Assembly (NCBI RefSeq): GCF_002077135.1
Contig: NZ_LDOS01000002.1
Span: 1,451,865 to 1,515,864 of the forward strand
Length of the DNA: 64,000 bases
DNA from: Metallibacterium scheffleri
Lineage (GTDB): Bacteria; Pseudomonadota; Gammaproteobacteria; Xanthomonadales; Rhodanobacteraceae
Direction of reading: 5' to 3'
The position numbers and the translations under genes are program-made. Positions 27,617-35,383 of this stretch are shown here, one piece after another; position 1 is the stretch's first letter, and every line of letters begins with the position of its first letter. Under the pieces are notes generated by a model, which had not been told where the DNA came from, did no database searches, and was given only the letters and a program-made list of their open reading frames with translations.

Positions 27617-28087
27617 ATGCGGCCGGAACTGGTTCTCGGCAAGACTGCCGCCGGCGTCGCGGAGCTCGAGAAACGCGCGCTGGGTCTGAGCATGGCCATG
27701 CGCCGCCTGCTGATCATGGTCGACGGCCATCGCAGCGTGGCCGATCTGATGCACGCCAACGCCGCGTCCATCGACGTGGTGGCCACGCTCGACCAATTGC
27801 TCGCCCTCGGCCTGATCGCGGCGCCGGCGGGAACGCGCGACGCCGATATGGCCGCCGAAGCCGCGCAGGTTCCCGGCAGTCCGCGTCAGGCACTGATGCA
27901 CATGGCCGAAACCCTGCTCGGCACGGGCGCCGGCGCGGTATTCAACAAACTGCAACACGCGAGCGACGACCGCGCCGCGCTGCAGCCCGCGGTGGATGCC
28001 TGCGTGCGCCTGATCCGCCTGACCATCGACGAGAACAAGGCCGCGGATTTCAAGCGTCAGGCCGAGGTCATCCTCGGCGGTCACTGA
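27617..28087 (+). CDS. Helical cytoplasmic protein of unknown function
   Basis: A 156-residue protein without signal or membrane segments. Residues 20-70 (ALGLSMAMRRLLIMVDGHRS, then VADLMHANAASIDVV) look like a winged-helix or helical-bundle domain. A linker follows, then a second helical part ending AADFKRQAEVILGG. It is tightly linked to the upstream membrane-protein gene, so the two may work together. The function is unknown. Confidence 0.7.
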   Translation: MRPELVLGKTAAGVAELEKRALGLSMAMRRLLIMVDGHRSVADLMHANAASIDVVATLDQLLALGLIAAPAGTRDADMAAEAAQVPGSPRQALMHMAETLLGTGAGAVFNKLQHASDDRAALQPAVDACVRLIRLTIDENKAADFKRQAEVILGGH

Positions 28088-28125
28088 AGCGCATGCGATC
28101 GGCCCGGAGGCGATCGCCCCGGGCG

Positions 28126-28283
28126 CTCAGAGTCTGTGAAAAATTCCGCGTCGTGCGGAATTTTTCATCGGCGCGTCCGGCACAGTTCCGTGCGCGCCTG
28201 CGCGAAGCAGCCACGTGCCTGACCGCTTCGCGTCCGGCCATCCATGGCCGGGCTGAGAGGCTGAAAAATTCACAGCCTCTCAG
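28126..28283. repeat. About 158-bp multi-hairpin element with imperfect terminal inverted repeats
   Basis: The ends CTCAGAGTCTGTGAA and TTCACAGCCTCTCAG are inverted copies (13 of 15). Between them lie a 13-bp hairpin (28137-28167), a CGCGAAGC/GCTTCGCG stem (28201-28232) and the palindrome GGCCATCCATGGCC. The right end overlaps the last codons and stop of the methyltransferase gene. It looks like a REP/MITE-type element. Confidence 0.6.
28137..28167 (+). terminator. Intrinsic terminator after the 27.3-28.1 kb gene pair
   Basis: The perfect 13-bp arms TGAAAAATTCCGC and GCGGAATTTTTCA surround the loop GTCGT. The second arm carries a run of five T. It lies 50 bp after the stop at 28087 and can function on either strand. 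Confidence 0.6.
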
Positions 28284-28945
28284 GCCGGCGCGCGCCACGC
28301 CACGATCAGCCAGCTATTGAATGGCGTGCGCCCCCACAGGGGCTGGCGCGAAACACGCAGCCCGAGCGCGGCGCAATGCTCGCTCAACTCGGCACCGGTC
28401 GGGATATGGTGCGCCCCGGTGCGCATCCAGCCGCTCGCGGCCGCCAGCAATTCCTCGGCCTGGGTGATGCGGTAGCGCCACGAGGCATCACGCAACACGC
28501 TGCGTATCAATAGCCGATCACCCGCGCCCAGACGTTGCGCGCAGGCCGCCAGCAGCGCCTGTTGCGGCGCGCGCGCCAGATAATGCAACGCATCCAGCAG
28601 TACCACGTGCCCGCTGAATTCGGGCAGCGCCTGCAAGTCACCGAAGCGCAATTCGAGTGCCGGTCGCAGTGCCGCGGCAGCGGCGCGGCCGGCGCGCAGT
28701 TTGCGCGGATCGTTGTCGATGCCGAGGTACGCGCCATGATGGCCGCATTCGCGCAGCCATTGACCCAGCAGGCCCATGCCGCAGCCCAGATCCAGCACCG
28801 GCCGCGCATCGGCCTGGAGCAGCAAGGCGGCGATGGTCGCGAACGCGGGATCATGGCGCAGCTTGCCGCGCACGTAACCCTGCCGCCAGCGCCCGGCGAA
28901 GCGCGCGGCGATGCGTTCGACAGGCTGGGGGCTGGGGGTCTGCAT
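28280..28945 (-). CDS. Class I SAM-dependent methyltransferase
   Basis: A 221-residue protein with SAM motif I VLDLGCGMGLLGQWL, motif II acidic LGIDNDPRKL, and a post-motif VVLLDALHYLA. The N-terminus MQTPSPQPVERIAARFAGRW resembles small lipid or unknown-substrate methyltransferases. The ATG at 28945 is chosen; the longer frame upstream crosses the tRNA gene and is not real. The substrate is not predictable. Its last codons fall inside a hairpin repeat. Confidence 0.82.
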   Translation of the reverse strand: MQTPSPQPVERIAARFAGRWRQGYVRGKLRHDPAFATIAALLLQADARPVLDLGCGMGLLGQWLRECGHHGAYLGIDNDPRKLRAGRAAAAALRPALELRFGDLQALPEFSGHVVLLDALHYLARAPQQALLAACAQRLGAGDRLLIRSVLRDASWRYRITQAEELLAAASGWMRTGAHHIPTGAELSEHCAALGLRVSRQPLWGRTPFNSWLIVAWRAPA

Positions 28946-29022
28946 TGCGGGCGTTACGTGCAAGTCCGGCCCCCGGCAACAGGCAAGCCGCGGCACCGGG
29001 CTGTCTGCACTGCACTCGAATC

Positions 29023-29097
29023 TGGTGGGCGGTATAGGGATCGAACCTATGACTCCTGCCGTGTGAAGGCAGTGCTCTACCGCTGAGCTAACCGCCC
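29023..29097 (-). tRNA. tRNA-Val (anticodon CAC)
   Basis: On the minus strand the 75-nt gene opens GGGCGGTTAGCTCAGCGGTA and closes with ACCGCCC-A-CCA. The acceptor arms pair perfectly, the D-loop is canonical, the anticodon stem CTGCC/GGCAG holds the loop TTCACAC (anticodon CAC, Val), and the T-arm reads GGTTCGATCC. The 3' CCA is encoded. Confidence 0.97.
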
Positions 29098-29261
29098 GCG
29101 AGCCGCGCAGTTTACGCAGCAGGCTGGCGACGGTCAACGCGCGCAGCGGCCTCATCACGCGTCTCGCGAGCCCTGCGCGCGTGCGCAGTTGGCGCGTCGC
29201 CTGCGCCCGCCTATGATGAAGGCGCGCAGCGGGCAGCGGTCCGCACTGGGGAGAACTATCA

Positions 29262-29504
29262 ATGCAGCGCTGGATCAAGCTTCCGGATGGACGTTTCGTG
29301 GATGCCGCGCGCGTGGCGTTGATCGGCAAGCCCGAGACTTATCAGCGCCTGGACGAGGAAGGCAACGACCTCGGCCCCGCGGTGACCTTCAACCTCGGCC
29401 TGGACTTCCAGCGCGAGCACCAGCTCAGCGTCAACGGCACGCGCGAGGAGATGAGCGCGCTGCTGAAGGCACTGATGGGTTCCACGGGCAACGGCGGCGC
29501 GTGA
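29262..29504 (+). CDS. Small conserved-looking cytoplasmic protein of unknown function
   Basis: An 80-residue protein (MQRWIKLPDGRFVDAARVAL, then QRLDEEGNDLGPAVTFNLGL) with alternating hydrophobic pattern suggesting a small beta-rich fold and a C-terminal helix (REEMSALLKALMG). GGGGAGAA lies before the ATG. It directly precedes the fluoride riboswitch, whose predicted promoter overlaps its stop codon. No family is recognised. Confidence 0.65.
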   Translation: MQRWIKLPDGRFVDAARVALIGKPETYQRLDEEGNDLGPAVTFNLGLDFQREHQLSVNGTREEMSALLKALMGSTGNGGA

Positions 29505-29530
29505 ACTTTCGCCGCGCACGCGGCACTAAT
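29501..29530 (+). promoter_or_regulatory. Weak promoter candidate for the crcB operon
   Basis: GTGAAC at 29501-29506 and ACTAAT at 29525-29530, separated by 18 bp, would start transcription near 29537, at the 5' edge of the riboswitch. The hexamers match consensus only partly, so the support is mainly positional. Confidence 0.35.
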
Positions 29531-29537
29531 CCGATGC

Positions 29538-29606
29538 CCAGGGGAGAAGGCATTCCTCCCGGCCTCGCGGCCGAACCACCTTATTCCGGTTGATGATGCC
29601 TGCTGC
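29538..29606 (+). promoter_or_regulatory. Fluoride riboswitch (crcB motif) upstream of crcB
   Basis: The conserved elements of the crcB RNA appear in order: GGGGAGAAGGCATTCCTCCC as the first stem with its GGCAUUCCUCC portion, a GGCC/GGCC hairpin, GAACC, and the 3' strand GGTTGATGATGCCTGCTG, which contains the conserved UGAUGAUGCCU. Bound fluoride stabilises the pseudoknot. The 3' strand overlaps the first arm of the terminator at 29599-29636, so ligand binding would let transcription continue into crcB. The gene downstream is a fluoride exporter, which confirms the assignment. Confidence 0.9.
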
Positions 29607-29636
29607 GCCGATCGCCTCGGCGCGGCAGGTTTTGTT
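29599..29636 (+). terminator. Riboswitch-controlled terminator before crcB
   Basis: The arms CCTGCTGCGCCGA (29599-29611) and TCGGCGCGGCAGG (29617-29629) form a strong hairpin followed by TTTTGTT. The first arm is shared with the conserved 3' strand of the fluoride aptamer, giving mutually exclusive folds. Confidence 0.8.
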
Positions 29637-29678
29637 GTGGGCGTGTCGAAACAAGCAAACACCTTGCCGAGGAGCGTG

Positions 29679-30065
29679 ATGAACCCGTCTGTACTTGCCG
29701 GTATCGGTATCGGCGCCGTACTCGGAGCCTGGCTGCGCTATGGCTTCGCCTTGATGCTCAACCCGCTGTTCCCCACGCTGCCACTGGGCACCGTCGCCGC
29801 CAATCTGCTGGGCGGTTTCCTGATGGGCATCGCGATCAGCAATTTCCCGCCTTACATGGGCCTGCCGGTGGAACTGCGCCTGGCCTTCGCTACCGGCTTC
29901 CTTGGCGGCCTGACCACGTTTTCCACGTTCGACGCTGAGTCGGTGACGCTGTGGATGCGCGGACAATGGGGCTGGGCCATGGCGCATATGGGCGTGCATG
30001 TGCTGGGCGGCATCGGGTTCTGCCTGGCCGGTATCGGGCTGGGCCGTTTGCTGACACGTCACTGA
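29679..30065 (+). CDS. crcB: Fluoride-specific export channel CrcB/Fluc
   Basis: A 128-residue, four-helix membrane protein that exports fluoride as a dual-topology dimer. Family motifs are present: GAVLGAWLRYGF at the N-terminus, the N-containing pore stretch GTVAANLLGGFLMG, and GFLGGLTTFSTFD with the Thr-Thr-Phe-Ser central motif and the phenylalanines lining the pore. The ATG at 29679 with GAGGAG upstream is chosen; a GTG at 29637 falls in the terminator tail and is unlikely. It is the first gene after a fluoride riboswitch and is followed after 15 bp by a DUF190 gene. Confidence 0.96.
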   Translation: MNPSVLAGIGIGAVLGAWLRYGFALMLNPLFPTLPLGTVAANLLGGFLMGIAISNFPPYMGLPVELRLAFATGFLGGLTTFSTFDAESVTLWMRGQWGWAMAHMGVHVLGGIGFCLAGIGLGRLLTRH

Positions 30066-30080
30066 GAGGAGACAAACTCC

Positions 30081-30431
30081 ATGATCGGATGTGCGTTGCG
30101 CTTTTACATGCATGAAAACCAGAAGCACCAAGGCAAGCTGGTCTACGAATGGCTGCTGGAGCAGGCCAAACGCCGCGGCATCCATGGCGGCTCGGCGTTC
30201 CGCGCCATCGCCGGCTTCGGGCGTCATGGACAACTGCACGAGCAGGCGTTTTTCGAGATGGCGGCCAACCTCACCGTGCTGGTCGAATTCGTGGTGAGCA
30301 AGGACGAGGCCGATGCGCTCATCGCGCTGGCCGAGGAGGACAAGGCGCCGTTGTTCTGGAGCCGCGCGCCGGTCGAATTCGGCAATACCGTGCCGCATGC
30401 CCAGCGGCCACCACCGCAGTCACCCGCTTGA
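30081..30431 (+). CDS. DUF190 family protein
   Basis: A 116-residue protein of the DUF190 family, a PII-like alpha/beta fold (LRFYMHENQKHQGKLVYEWL, KRRGIHGGSAFRAIAGFG, LTVLVEFVVSKDEADALIAL). DUF190 genes are often next to crcB in bacteria, suggesting a role in fluoride export, perhaps as a regulator of the channel. GAGAGGAG precedes the start. It is the second gene of the riboswitch-controlled operon. Confidence 0.9.
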   Translation: MIGCALRFYMHENQKHQGKLVYEWLLEQAKRRGIHGGSAFRAIAGFGRHGQLHEQAFFEMAANLTVLVEFVVSKDEADALIALAEEDKAPLFWSRAPVEFGNTVPHAQRPPPQSPA

Positions 30432-30463
30432 CCGCATTGCGGCAAAGTCGCAAGGAGTCCGCC

Positions 30464-31087
30464 ATGAGTCTCGAACTGATCCTGATCCGCCACGGCGCAG
30501 TGCCCGGCATCGATCCGCCGCGCTTCCGCGGCCGCACGGATCTGGCGCTGACCGATCTGGGCAAGGCGCAGGCGCTGGCGATGGGCGAATGGGTGCGTGA
30601 ACACTTCACGGTGACCGCGATCCATGCCAGCCCGCTGTCGCGCTGCATCGACACCGCCAACGCCATCGCCGGCCCGCTGGCACAACCGGTGCGCGCCAGC
30701 ATGGACTTGACCGACTGCGATTACGGCCGCTGGACCGGCCTGACCCATCGCGAGGCTGCGGCGCGTGATCCGGAGCCGTTTCGCGCGTGGCAGCGCGACC
30801 CCGGCATCAACCCGCCGCCGGATGGCGAAACCCTGCGTCAGGTCGAAGTGCGCGTGACGGGCGCCGTGCACGCCATCCTGCGTCGCCACGCCGGCGGCAG
30901 CGTGGTGCTGGTCACCCACGACGCGGTGATCCGCGTGCTGGTCCTGAATCTGTTGCAGGCACCGCTGAGCCATTACGCCAGCCTGCGCCAGGACCCGACC
31001 GCGGTGAACCGGATCGAGGTGCGCGCCGACGGAGGCTATCGCATCGCCCTGCTCAACAGCACCGCGCATCTGTCGCGCGCGGCCTGA
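30464..31087 (+). CDS. Histidine phosphatase family protein (phosphoglycerate-mutase fold)
   Basis: A 207-residue enzyme with the phosphohistidine motif LILIRHGAVPGI, the second Arg in SPLSRCIDTA, Glu-type contacts in DLTDCDYGRWTGLTHREAAA and the second catalytic His in VVLVTHDAVIR. CobC/PhoE-like family members dephosphorylate small metabolites or nucleotides. It follows DUF190 by 32 bp and probably belongs to the fluoride operon. Because fluoride blocks phosphoryl-transfer enzymes, a phosphatase here could replace or bypass an inhibited step; this is speculation. Confidence 0.88.
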   Translation: MSLELILIRHGAVPGIDPPRFRGRTDLALTDLGKAQALAMGEWVREHFTVTAIHASPLSRCIDTANAIAGPLAQPVRASMDLTDCDYGRWTGLTHREAAARDPEPFRAWQRDPGINPPPDGETLRQVEVRVTGAVHAILRRHAGGSVVLVTHDAVIRVLVLNLLQAPLSHYASLRQDPTAVNRIEVRADGGYRIALLNSTAHLSRAA

Positions 31088-31115
31088 GCGCACGGCAGGT
31101 GATCACGCGCGCGCA

Positions 31116-33071
31116 TCAAATCACGCCCACACCGAGCACGATGATCAGCAATATACCGATCAGTGCGAGATAGAGATTCATGTCGCCCGACTGCAGCACG
31201 ACGATGCGATCCGACAGCCACCACACCATGCGCGTGAGCGGACGGAACAGGCGCGACTCGAACAAGGGCGCGATGCGCTGCTCGAAGCTGAGCCGGCGCA
31301 CGAAATATTCGCGCTCGACGTGCTCGTGCTCCATGTCCAGGCGCGGCCGGTAGATGAAGCTGTAGAACACCTGCACCGCGTGCGAGAACGTCAGCGCCGT
31401 GGTGGCCGCGCGCGGCGACGGCGGATTGCCGCCAAACCACACCGGCGCGCGGCGCACGCCGTGGCGGCGCCTGGACCACAACGCCAGCGCGATCGGCAGC
31501 AGCGCCAGCAGCGGCATCACGATGACCAGCAACGTCGGCGAGATGAAGGCGAAGTGCGCGCTCAACGGCACCAGCAACAAGCCGCTGCGCAGTTGCATCG
31601 ACGACTGCGCGAACCAGTGCTGCGCCACCGGATCCAGCGCGTACAGCCACCACGGCATGCCCACCGCCAGCGCCAACACCAGTGCGCCCAGCAAGCCCAC
31701 GGCCAGGGCATGACCACGCGGTACTGGCCCGGTGTGCGCAGCGGGCGCGCCCTGCGTGCCCAGGCCGATGATCTTGACGAACGTGGCGTAGGCCAGCGCC
31801 GCGGTCAGCGCCAGACCGACGCCGCCCAGCGACAAGGTCAGACGCCCGGCCAGATCCGGCACCTGGAAGTTCTGGAACAAGGTCTGGAAGGCGAACCACT
31901 CGCTGACGAAGCCCGCCTGCGGCGGCATGCCGGCCAGACTCATGCCGGCGAAAACGATGCCGACGCCGTAGGTCCACAAGCTGGCGCGCAGCAAACCCGA
32001 CTGCTGCAGCCGATACGTGCCACGCGCGCGATAGGCGCCATCGGCACCGAGCAACAGGGCGCCCTTGGACAGGCTGTGTCCAGCCAGATGCAGCAGGCCC
32101 ACGATCCAGGCCAGCATGCTCAGATCGCCCAGGCCGGCACTGCGGAAAATCAGCGCGGCGCCGAGCAGCAGCGTGGCGATGGCGGCATTCTCGGCCGATG
32201 ACAAACCCAGCAACTGGCGCCAGTCGTCGGTCTGCAGCGCATACAGCACCGCCAAAATCGCGCTGAACGCAGCCACCGCCACGGTGATGATGCCGAGCAT
32301 TTCCTCCGGCGGCAGCCACACCAGCAGCGCGCGCGCCAGCGCGAACCACGCGGCGTTGAGCACGATGCCCGACAGCAGGCTGGCGCTGGCGCCGCTGCCA
32401 CTGGCATAGGCGCCGGCGAACCACTCGTAGAACGGCAGCAAGCCCAGCTTGGCGCCGAAACCGATCAGCATCAGCAAGCCAAGACCGATCACAGCCGCGC
32501 CCGGGAGAGCGATCAGCCCCGCCGCGAATCCATCCATGGCCATGCCGCCGCCGAGCAGCGCGAAAGTCAGCCAGCCCGCGAGCAGCGCAACCGCGCCGAC
32601 TTCCAGCAAGCCCAGCATCAGCAGCGTGGCATGACCGCCGTCGTCGCTGATGCCCAGGCGCTCGGACAGCAGCATCAGCGCGCCGCCCAGGCTCATCAAC
32701 TCCCAGGCGATCAGAAACGCCACGCCACCGTGCACACCCATCACGCCCAGCGCCCCGAGGATGGCCGCGATCGCGCCCACGTACCACACGCGCAGGCGTG
32801 CCGCCGGACTGCCCAATGCCAGCGCCAATGTCGCCGGGATCGCGCCGAACAGGCTCAGCCACAAGCCCGCGCCATCGAGCGCGAAGTGCGTCGCGGAGAC
32901 GCCAGCCAGACGCAGATGCTCGGCGCCGACCAGCGCACCCGCGCAGGCGATGATCAGGGCGATGCCACCGAGCACCGCCAGCACGCGGGTCAGGCCCGGC
33001 CATGGCAGCACGATGGCGACCGTGGCCGCCAGCAGCAGCGTCAGCACTGCCAGGGTGAACAGCTCAGCCAT
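31116..33071 (-). CDS. Proton-translocating antiporter-like subunit (HyfB/NuoL-type)
   Basis: A 651-residue protein with about 14-16 transmembrane helices. It resembles HyfB/HycC of hydrogenase-4: a conserved Glu in VAFLIAWELMSLGGA, the Lys channel element GFGAKLGLLPFYEWFAGAYA, a second element LAGHSLSKGALLLGADG and a HyfB-type C-terminus (VWFGGNPPSP, EYFVRRLSFEQRIAPLFESR). Such subunits carry protons or sodium across the membrane, driven by the redox module. It is the last gene of the six-gene riboswitch-led operon and overlaps the preceding gene by 8 bp. The start at 33071 follows GGAGGACGCCGCG. Confidence 0.9.
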   Translation of the reverse strand: MAELFTLAVLTLLLAATVAIVLPWPGLTRVLAVLGGIALIIACAGALVGAEHLRLAGVSATHFALDGAGLWLSLFGAIPATLALALGSPAARLRVWYVGAIAAILGALGVMGVHGGVAFLIAWELMSLGGALMLLSERLGISDDGGHATLLMLGLLEVGAVALLAGWLTFALLGGGMAMDGFAAGLIALPGAAVIGLGLLMLIGFGAKLGLLPFYEWFAGAYASGSGASASLLSGIVLNAAWFALARALLVWLPPEEMLGIITVAVAAFSAILAVLYALQTDDWRQLLGLSSAENAAIATLLLGAALIFRSAGLGDLSMLAWIVGLLHLAGHSLSKGALLLGADGAYRARGTYRLQQSGLLRASLWTYGVGIVFAGMSLAGMPPQAGFVSEWFAFQTLFQNFQVPDLAGRLTLSLGGVGLALTAALAYATFVKIIGLGTQGAPAAHTGPVPRGHALAVGLLGALVLALAVGMPWWLYALDPVAQHWFAQSSMQLRSGLLLVPLSAHFAFISPTLLVIVMPLLALLPIALALWSRRRHGVRRAPVWFGGNPPSPRAATTALTFSHAVQVFYSFIYRPRLDMEHEHVEREYFVRRLSFEQRIAPLFESRLFRPLTRMVWWLSDRIVVLQSGDMNLYLALIGILLIIVLGVGVI

Positions 33072-33903
33072 CGCGGCGTCCTCCGTGCAGATGCTGTTCG
33101 CTGCGCCCGAGCAGCAGCAGCAAGGCGTGCATGATCGCGGCCGGATTGGGCGCGCAACCCGGCAGATACACATCCACCGGAATCAGCCCCTGCAATCCGC
33201 TGCCGCCGGCGTAGCCCTCGCGCGCCATGCCGCCGCTGATCGCGCAGGCACCCATCGCCATCACCCACTTCGGCTCGGGCATCGCCTCCCAGGCGGCACG
33301 CAACGGCTCGCGCATCGGTTCGGTGACGGTGCCGGTGACCAGCAGCAGGTCGGCCGCGCGCGGCGAGGCAGTGAAGAAAATGCCGAGCCGATGCAGGTTG
33401 TAGAACGGATTCATCAGCGCCTGCAGCTCCGACTCGCAGCCGTTGCAGGAACCGGCATCGACATGACGGATGTGCAGGCTGTGCCTGAAACGCCGCGCGA
33501 TGACGTTTTGCAGTTCCAATGCCAAGGTGTCGCGCGCGGGCGTCCCCTGTTGCGGGTCGAACCGCAGGTCGGCGCGCGCACGCACGGCCAGCGCCCAGTC
33601 ATGGCTCGCCTGCAGCGTGCCCACGGGACACACCTCGACGCAGCGTTGGCAGGCGATGCAGCGGCCATAGTCCAGCGCGATGCCATGGCGCGGCGCAGCG
33701 TCGGCGCCACCGGGCACCTCGACCTGATGCAGCGCGTCGGTGGGACACGCCGCCACGCAGGCCGCGCAGGATTCGGCGCAAGCCTGCGCAGTGACGCGCG
33801 GCATGCCCTGCACGCCGTGCTGGCCGGCGGCTTGCGCATCGCCCTCGGGCCAGTCGCTGGTGGCGCGGCCGCGCGCGAGTCCGAAGAAAGTCCATAACGC
33901 CAT
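33064..33903 (-). CDS. Fused ferredoxin / NuoB-like small subunit (HyfH-HyfI type)
   Basis: A 279-residue protein. Residues 55-115 form a two-cluster [4Fe-4S] ferredoxin domain (CAESCAACVAACPTDAL and CIACQRCVEVCPVGTL). The C-terminal half is a NuoB/HycG-like subunit with the cluster ligands CNGCESELQALMNP, MGACAISGG and YLPGCAPNPAAI, all four cysteines kept. In E. coli Hyf these are separate proteins, so this is a fusion. It should carry electrons between the large subunit and a soluble donor or acceptor. It starts 10 bp after the large-subunit gene. Confidence 0.9.
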   Translation of the reverse strand: MALWTFFGLARGRATSDWPEGDAQAAGQHGVQGMPRVTAQACAESCAACVAACPTDALHQVEVPGGADAAPRHGIALDYGRCIACQRCVEVCPVGTLQASHDWALAVRARADLRFDPQQGTPARDTLALELQNVIARRFRHSLHIRHVDAGSCNGCESELQALMNPFYNLHRLGIFFTASPRAADLLLVTGTVTEPMREPLRAAWEAMPEPKWVMAMGACAISGGMAREGYAGGSGLQGLIPVDVYLPGCAPNPAAIMHALLLLLGRSEQHLHGGRRDG

Positions 33904-33913
33904 GATCCGGTCC

Positions 33914-35383
33914 TCAGCGGTCGCAGCCGGCGATGGTGCTGCCGAAGCTGGCTTCATTGATGGCGTAATCCATCATGTTGCTGCCATGCACGGTGTACGG
34001 AAACACGCGCCAGTTCGAATACGAGGGCGATTTGATCTTCACCCGGGCCAGGCGCGCGTGCTGGTCCAGATGCACCACGTAGTACAACGAGCCGCGCGGC
34101 GACTCGGCCCAGCCCAGCCCGATGCCGTCAGCCGGCGCGGCGCACGGCGCATGCACCGCGCCGGCAGGCAGATCGCGCAGCAGACGCCGCAACAACACGA
34201 ACGCTGCGCGCAACTCGCCGCAGCGCACGCGATAGCGCGCATAGGCATCGCCGTCCTGATGCAGCGTCACGACGGGGGGATGCTCGGCGTAGGCCGCATA
34301 GGGATGGTCGCGGCGCAGATCACGGTCCAGCCCGGAGGCCCGTTCAACCGGACCGGTGGCACCCTGATCGAAGGCCGCCGCGCGCGGCAACGGTCCGGTA
34401 GTGTGCAGGCGATCGAGAAAGGTCGACGTGCGTTCGAGCTGGTCGAGGTAGCGCAGACTCGCCGCTTCGAGCCTGTCGAGGCGCGGCAGGAAATCCGATT
34501 CCATGGCCAGATCGCGGCGCAGGCCGCCCGGGCGCAGCACGTTCATCAGCAGGCGCTGGCCGCACGCGCGCGCGGCCAGTTGCTTGGCCTGTTCCTCGAG
34601 CAGACGGCCCTCCGCCTGACCCACCTTGAGCGTGGTCGCATCCGCCAGCGCGCCGAGGTAATGCAGGTGGTTGTACACGCGCTCCAGTTCACCCAACACG
34701 CTGCGCCACGCGCGCGCGCGCGGTGGCGCCTGCACGCCGGCGGCGTCCTCGATGGCTTGGCAGAAAGCCAGCGCGTGCGCCAACGCGCCAACGCCGGAAA
34801 CGCGCTCGGCGAGGATGACCGCGGCGTCCGGCGCGAGACCCTGGAAGCGCTGCTCCATGCCGCGATGCTTGAGAAACAAACGCGGCTGATAACGCAGGAT
34901 GCGCTCGCCGATGTAGAAGAAGCGGAACTGCGCCGACTCGAACACGTCGGCGCGGATCGGTCCGAAGTCCAGTTCCTGCACGTCGTCGCCAGTGACTTCC
35001 GGCAGCACGTGCGGCGCCGGAAAACGCGCGGCGCCGTGCGTCAGCGTGAATGGCGCCGGCGCGTCCCCGCGTTCGATCACCAGCGGGAATGGTTCGGGGT
35101 GATTGAGCACGCCGACGCCGGACAGGTCCTGCATTTCGCGCTCGTACCAGCCCAGCAGAGGCACGTGCGCCGCCATGCTCGGCAAACCGCCGGGCGGCAC
35201 ATCCACGCGCCACAGCTCGAATGCTTTGCCGGCACCGGGCGCGGCGAGATAGCAAGCCTCGTCGCGACCATCGATCTGTGTCGCGTACACCATCTGCATG
35301 CGTCCGCCCTGCGCCAGCAGATGCTCGATGCTGCCGGGAATGTCGCTGGCATGCAGATGCAAAGTCAGCATGGCAGTGCTCAC
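33914..35383 (-). CDS. NuoCD/HycE-like large subunit lacking [NiFe] ligands
   Basis: A 489-residue protein with a NuoC-like N-terminal domain (HVPLLGWYEREMQDLSGV) and a NuoD/HycE-like domain (ELDFGPIRADVFESAQFRFF, LFLKHRGMEQRFQG). In [NiFe] hydrogenases the first ligand pair lies in RxCGxC; here the matching stretch is ERVSGVGALAHALAF, with neither cysteine. The second pair, DPCxxC near the C-terminus, is replaced by FGSTIAGCDR. A [NiFe] site cannot form, so this is an Ehr-like or quinone-reactive complex. GTG at 35383 overlaps the upstream stop (GTGA); ATG at 35371 is the alternative. Confidence 0.9.
   Translation of the reverse strand: MSTAMLTLHLHASDIPGSIEHLLAQGGRMQMVYATQIDGRDEACYLAAPGAGKAFELWRVDVPPGGLPSMAAHVPLLGWYEREMQDLSGVGVLNHPEPFPLVIERGDAPAPFTLTHGAARFPAPHVLPEVTGDDVQELDFGPIRADVFESAQFRFFYIGERILRYQPRLFLKHRGMEQRFQGLAPDAAVILAERVSGVGALAHALAFCQAIEDAAGVQAPPRARAWRSVLGELERVYNHLHYLGALADATTLKVGQAEGRLLEEQAKQLAARACGQRLLMNVLRPGGLRRDLAMESDFLPRLDRLEAASLRYLDQLERTSTFLDRLHTTGPLPRAAAFDQGATGPVERASGLDRDLRRDHPYAAYAEHPPVVTLHQDGDAYARYRVRCGELRAAFVLLRRLLRDLPAGAVHAPCAAPADGIGLGWAESPRGSLYYVVHLDQHARLARVKIKSPSYSNWRVFPYTVHGSNMMDYAINEASFGSTIAGCDR

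Noticed and set aside
28945-29329. N-terminal extension of the methyltransferase frame
   Set aside because: It would translate through the tRNA-Val gene. The internal ATG at 28945 fits the family.
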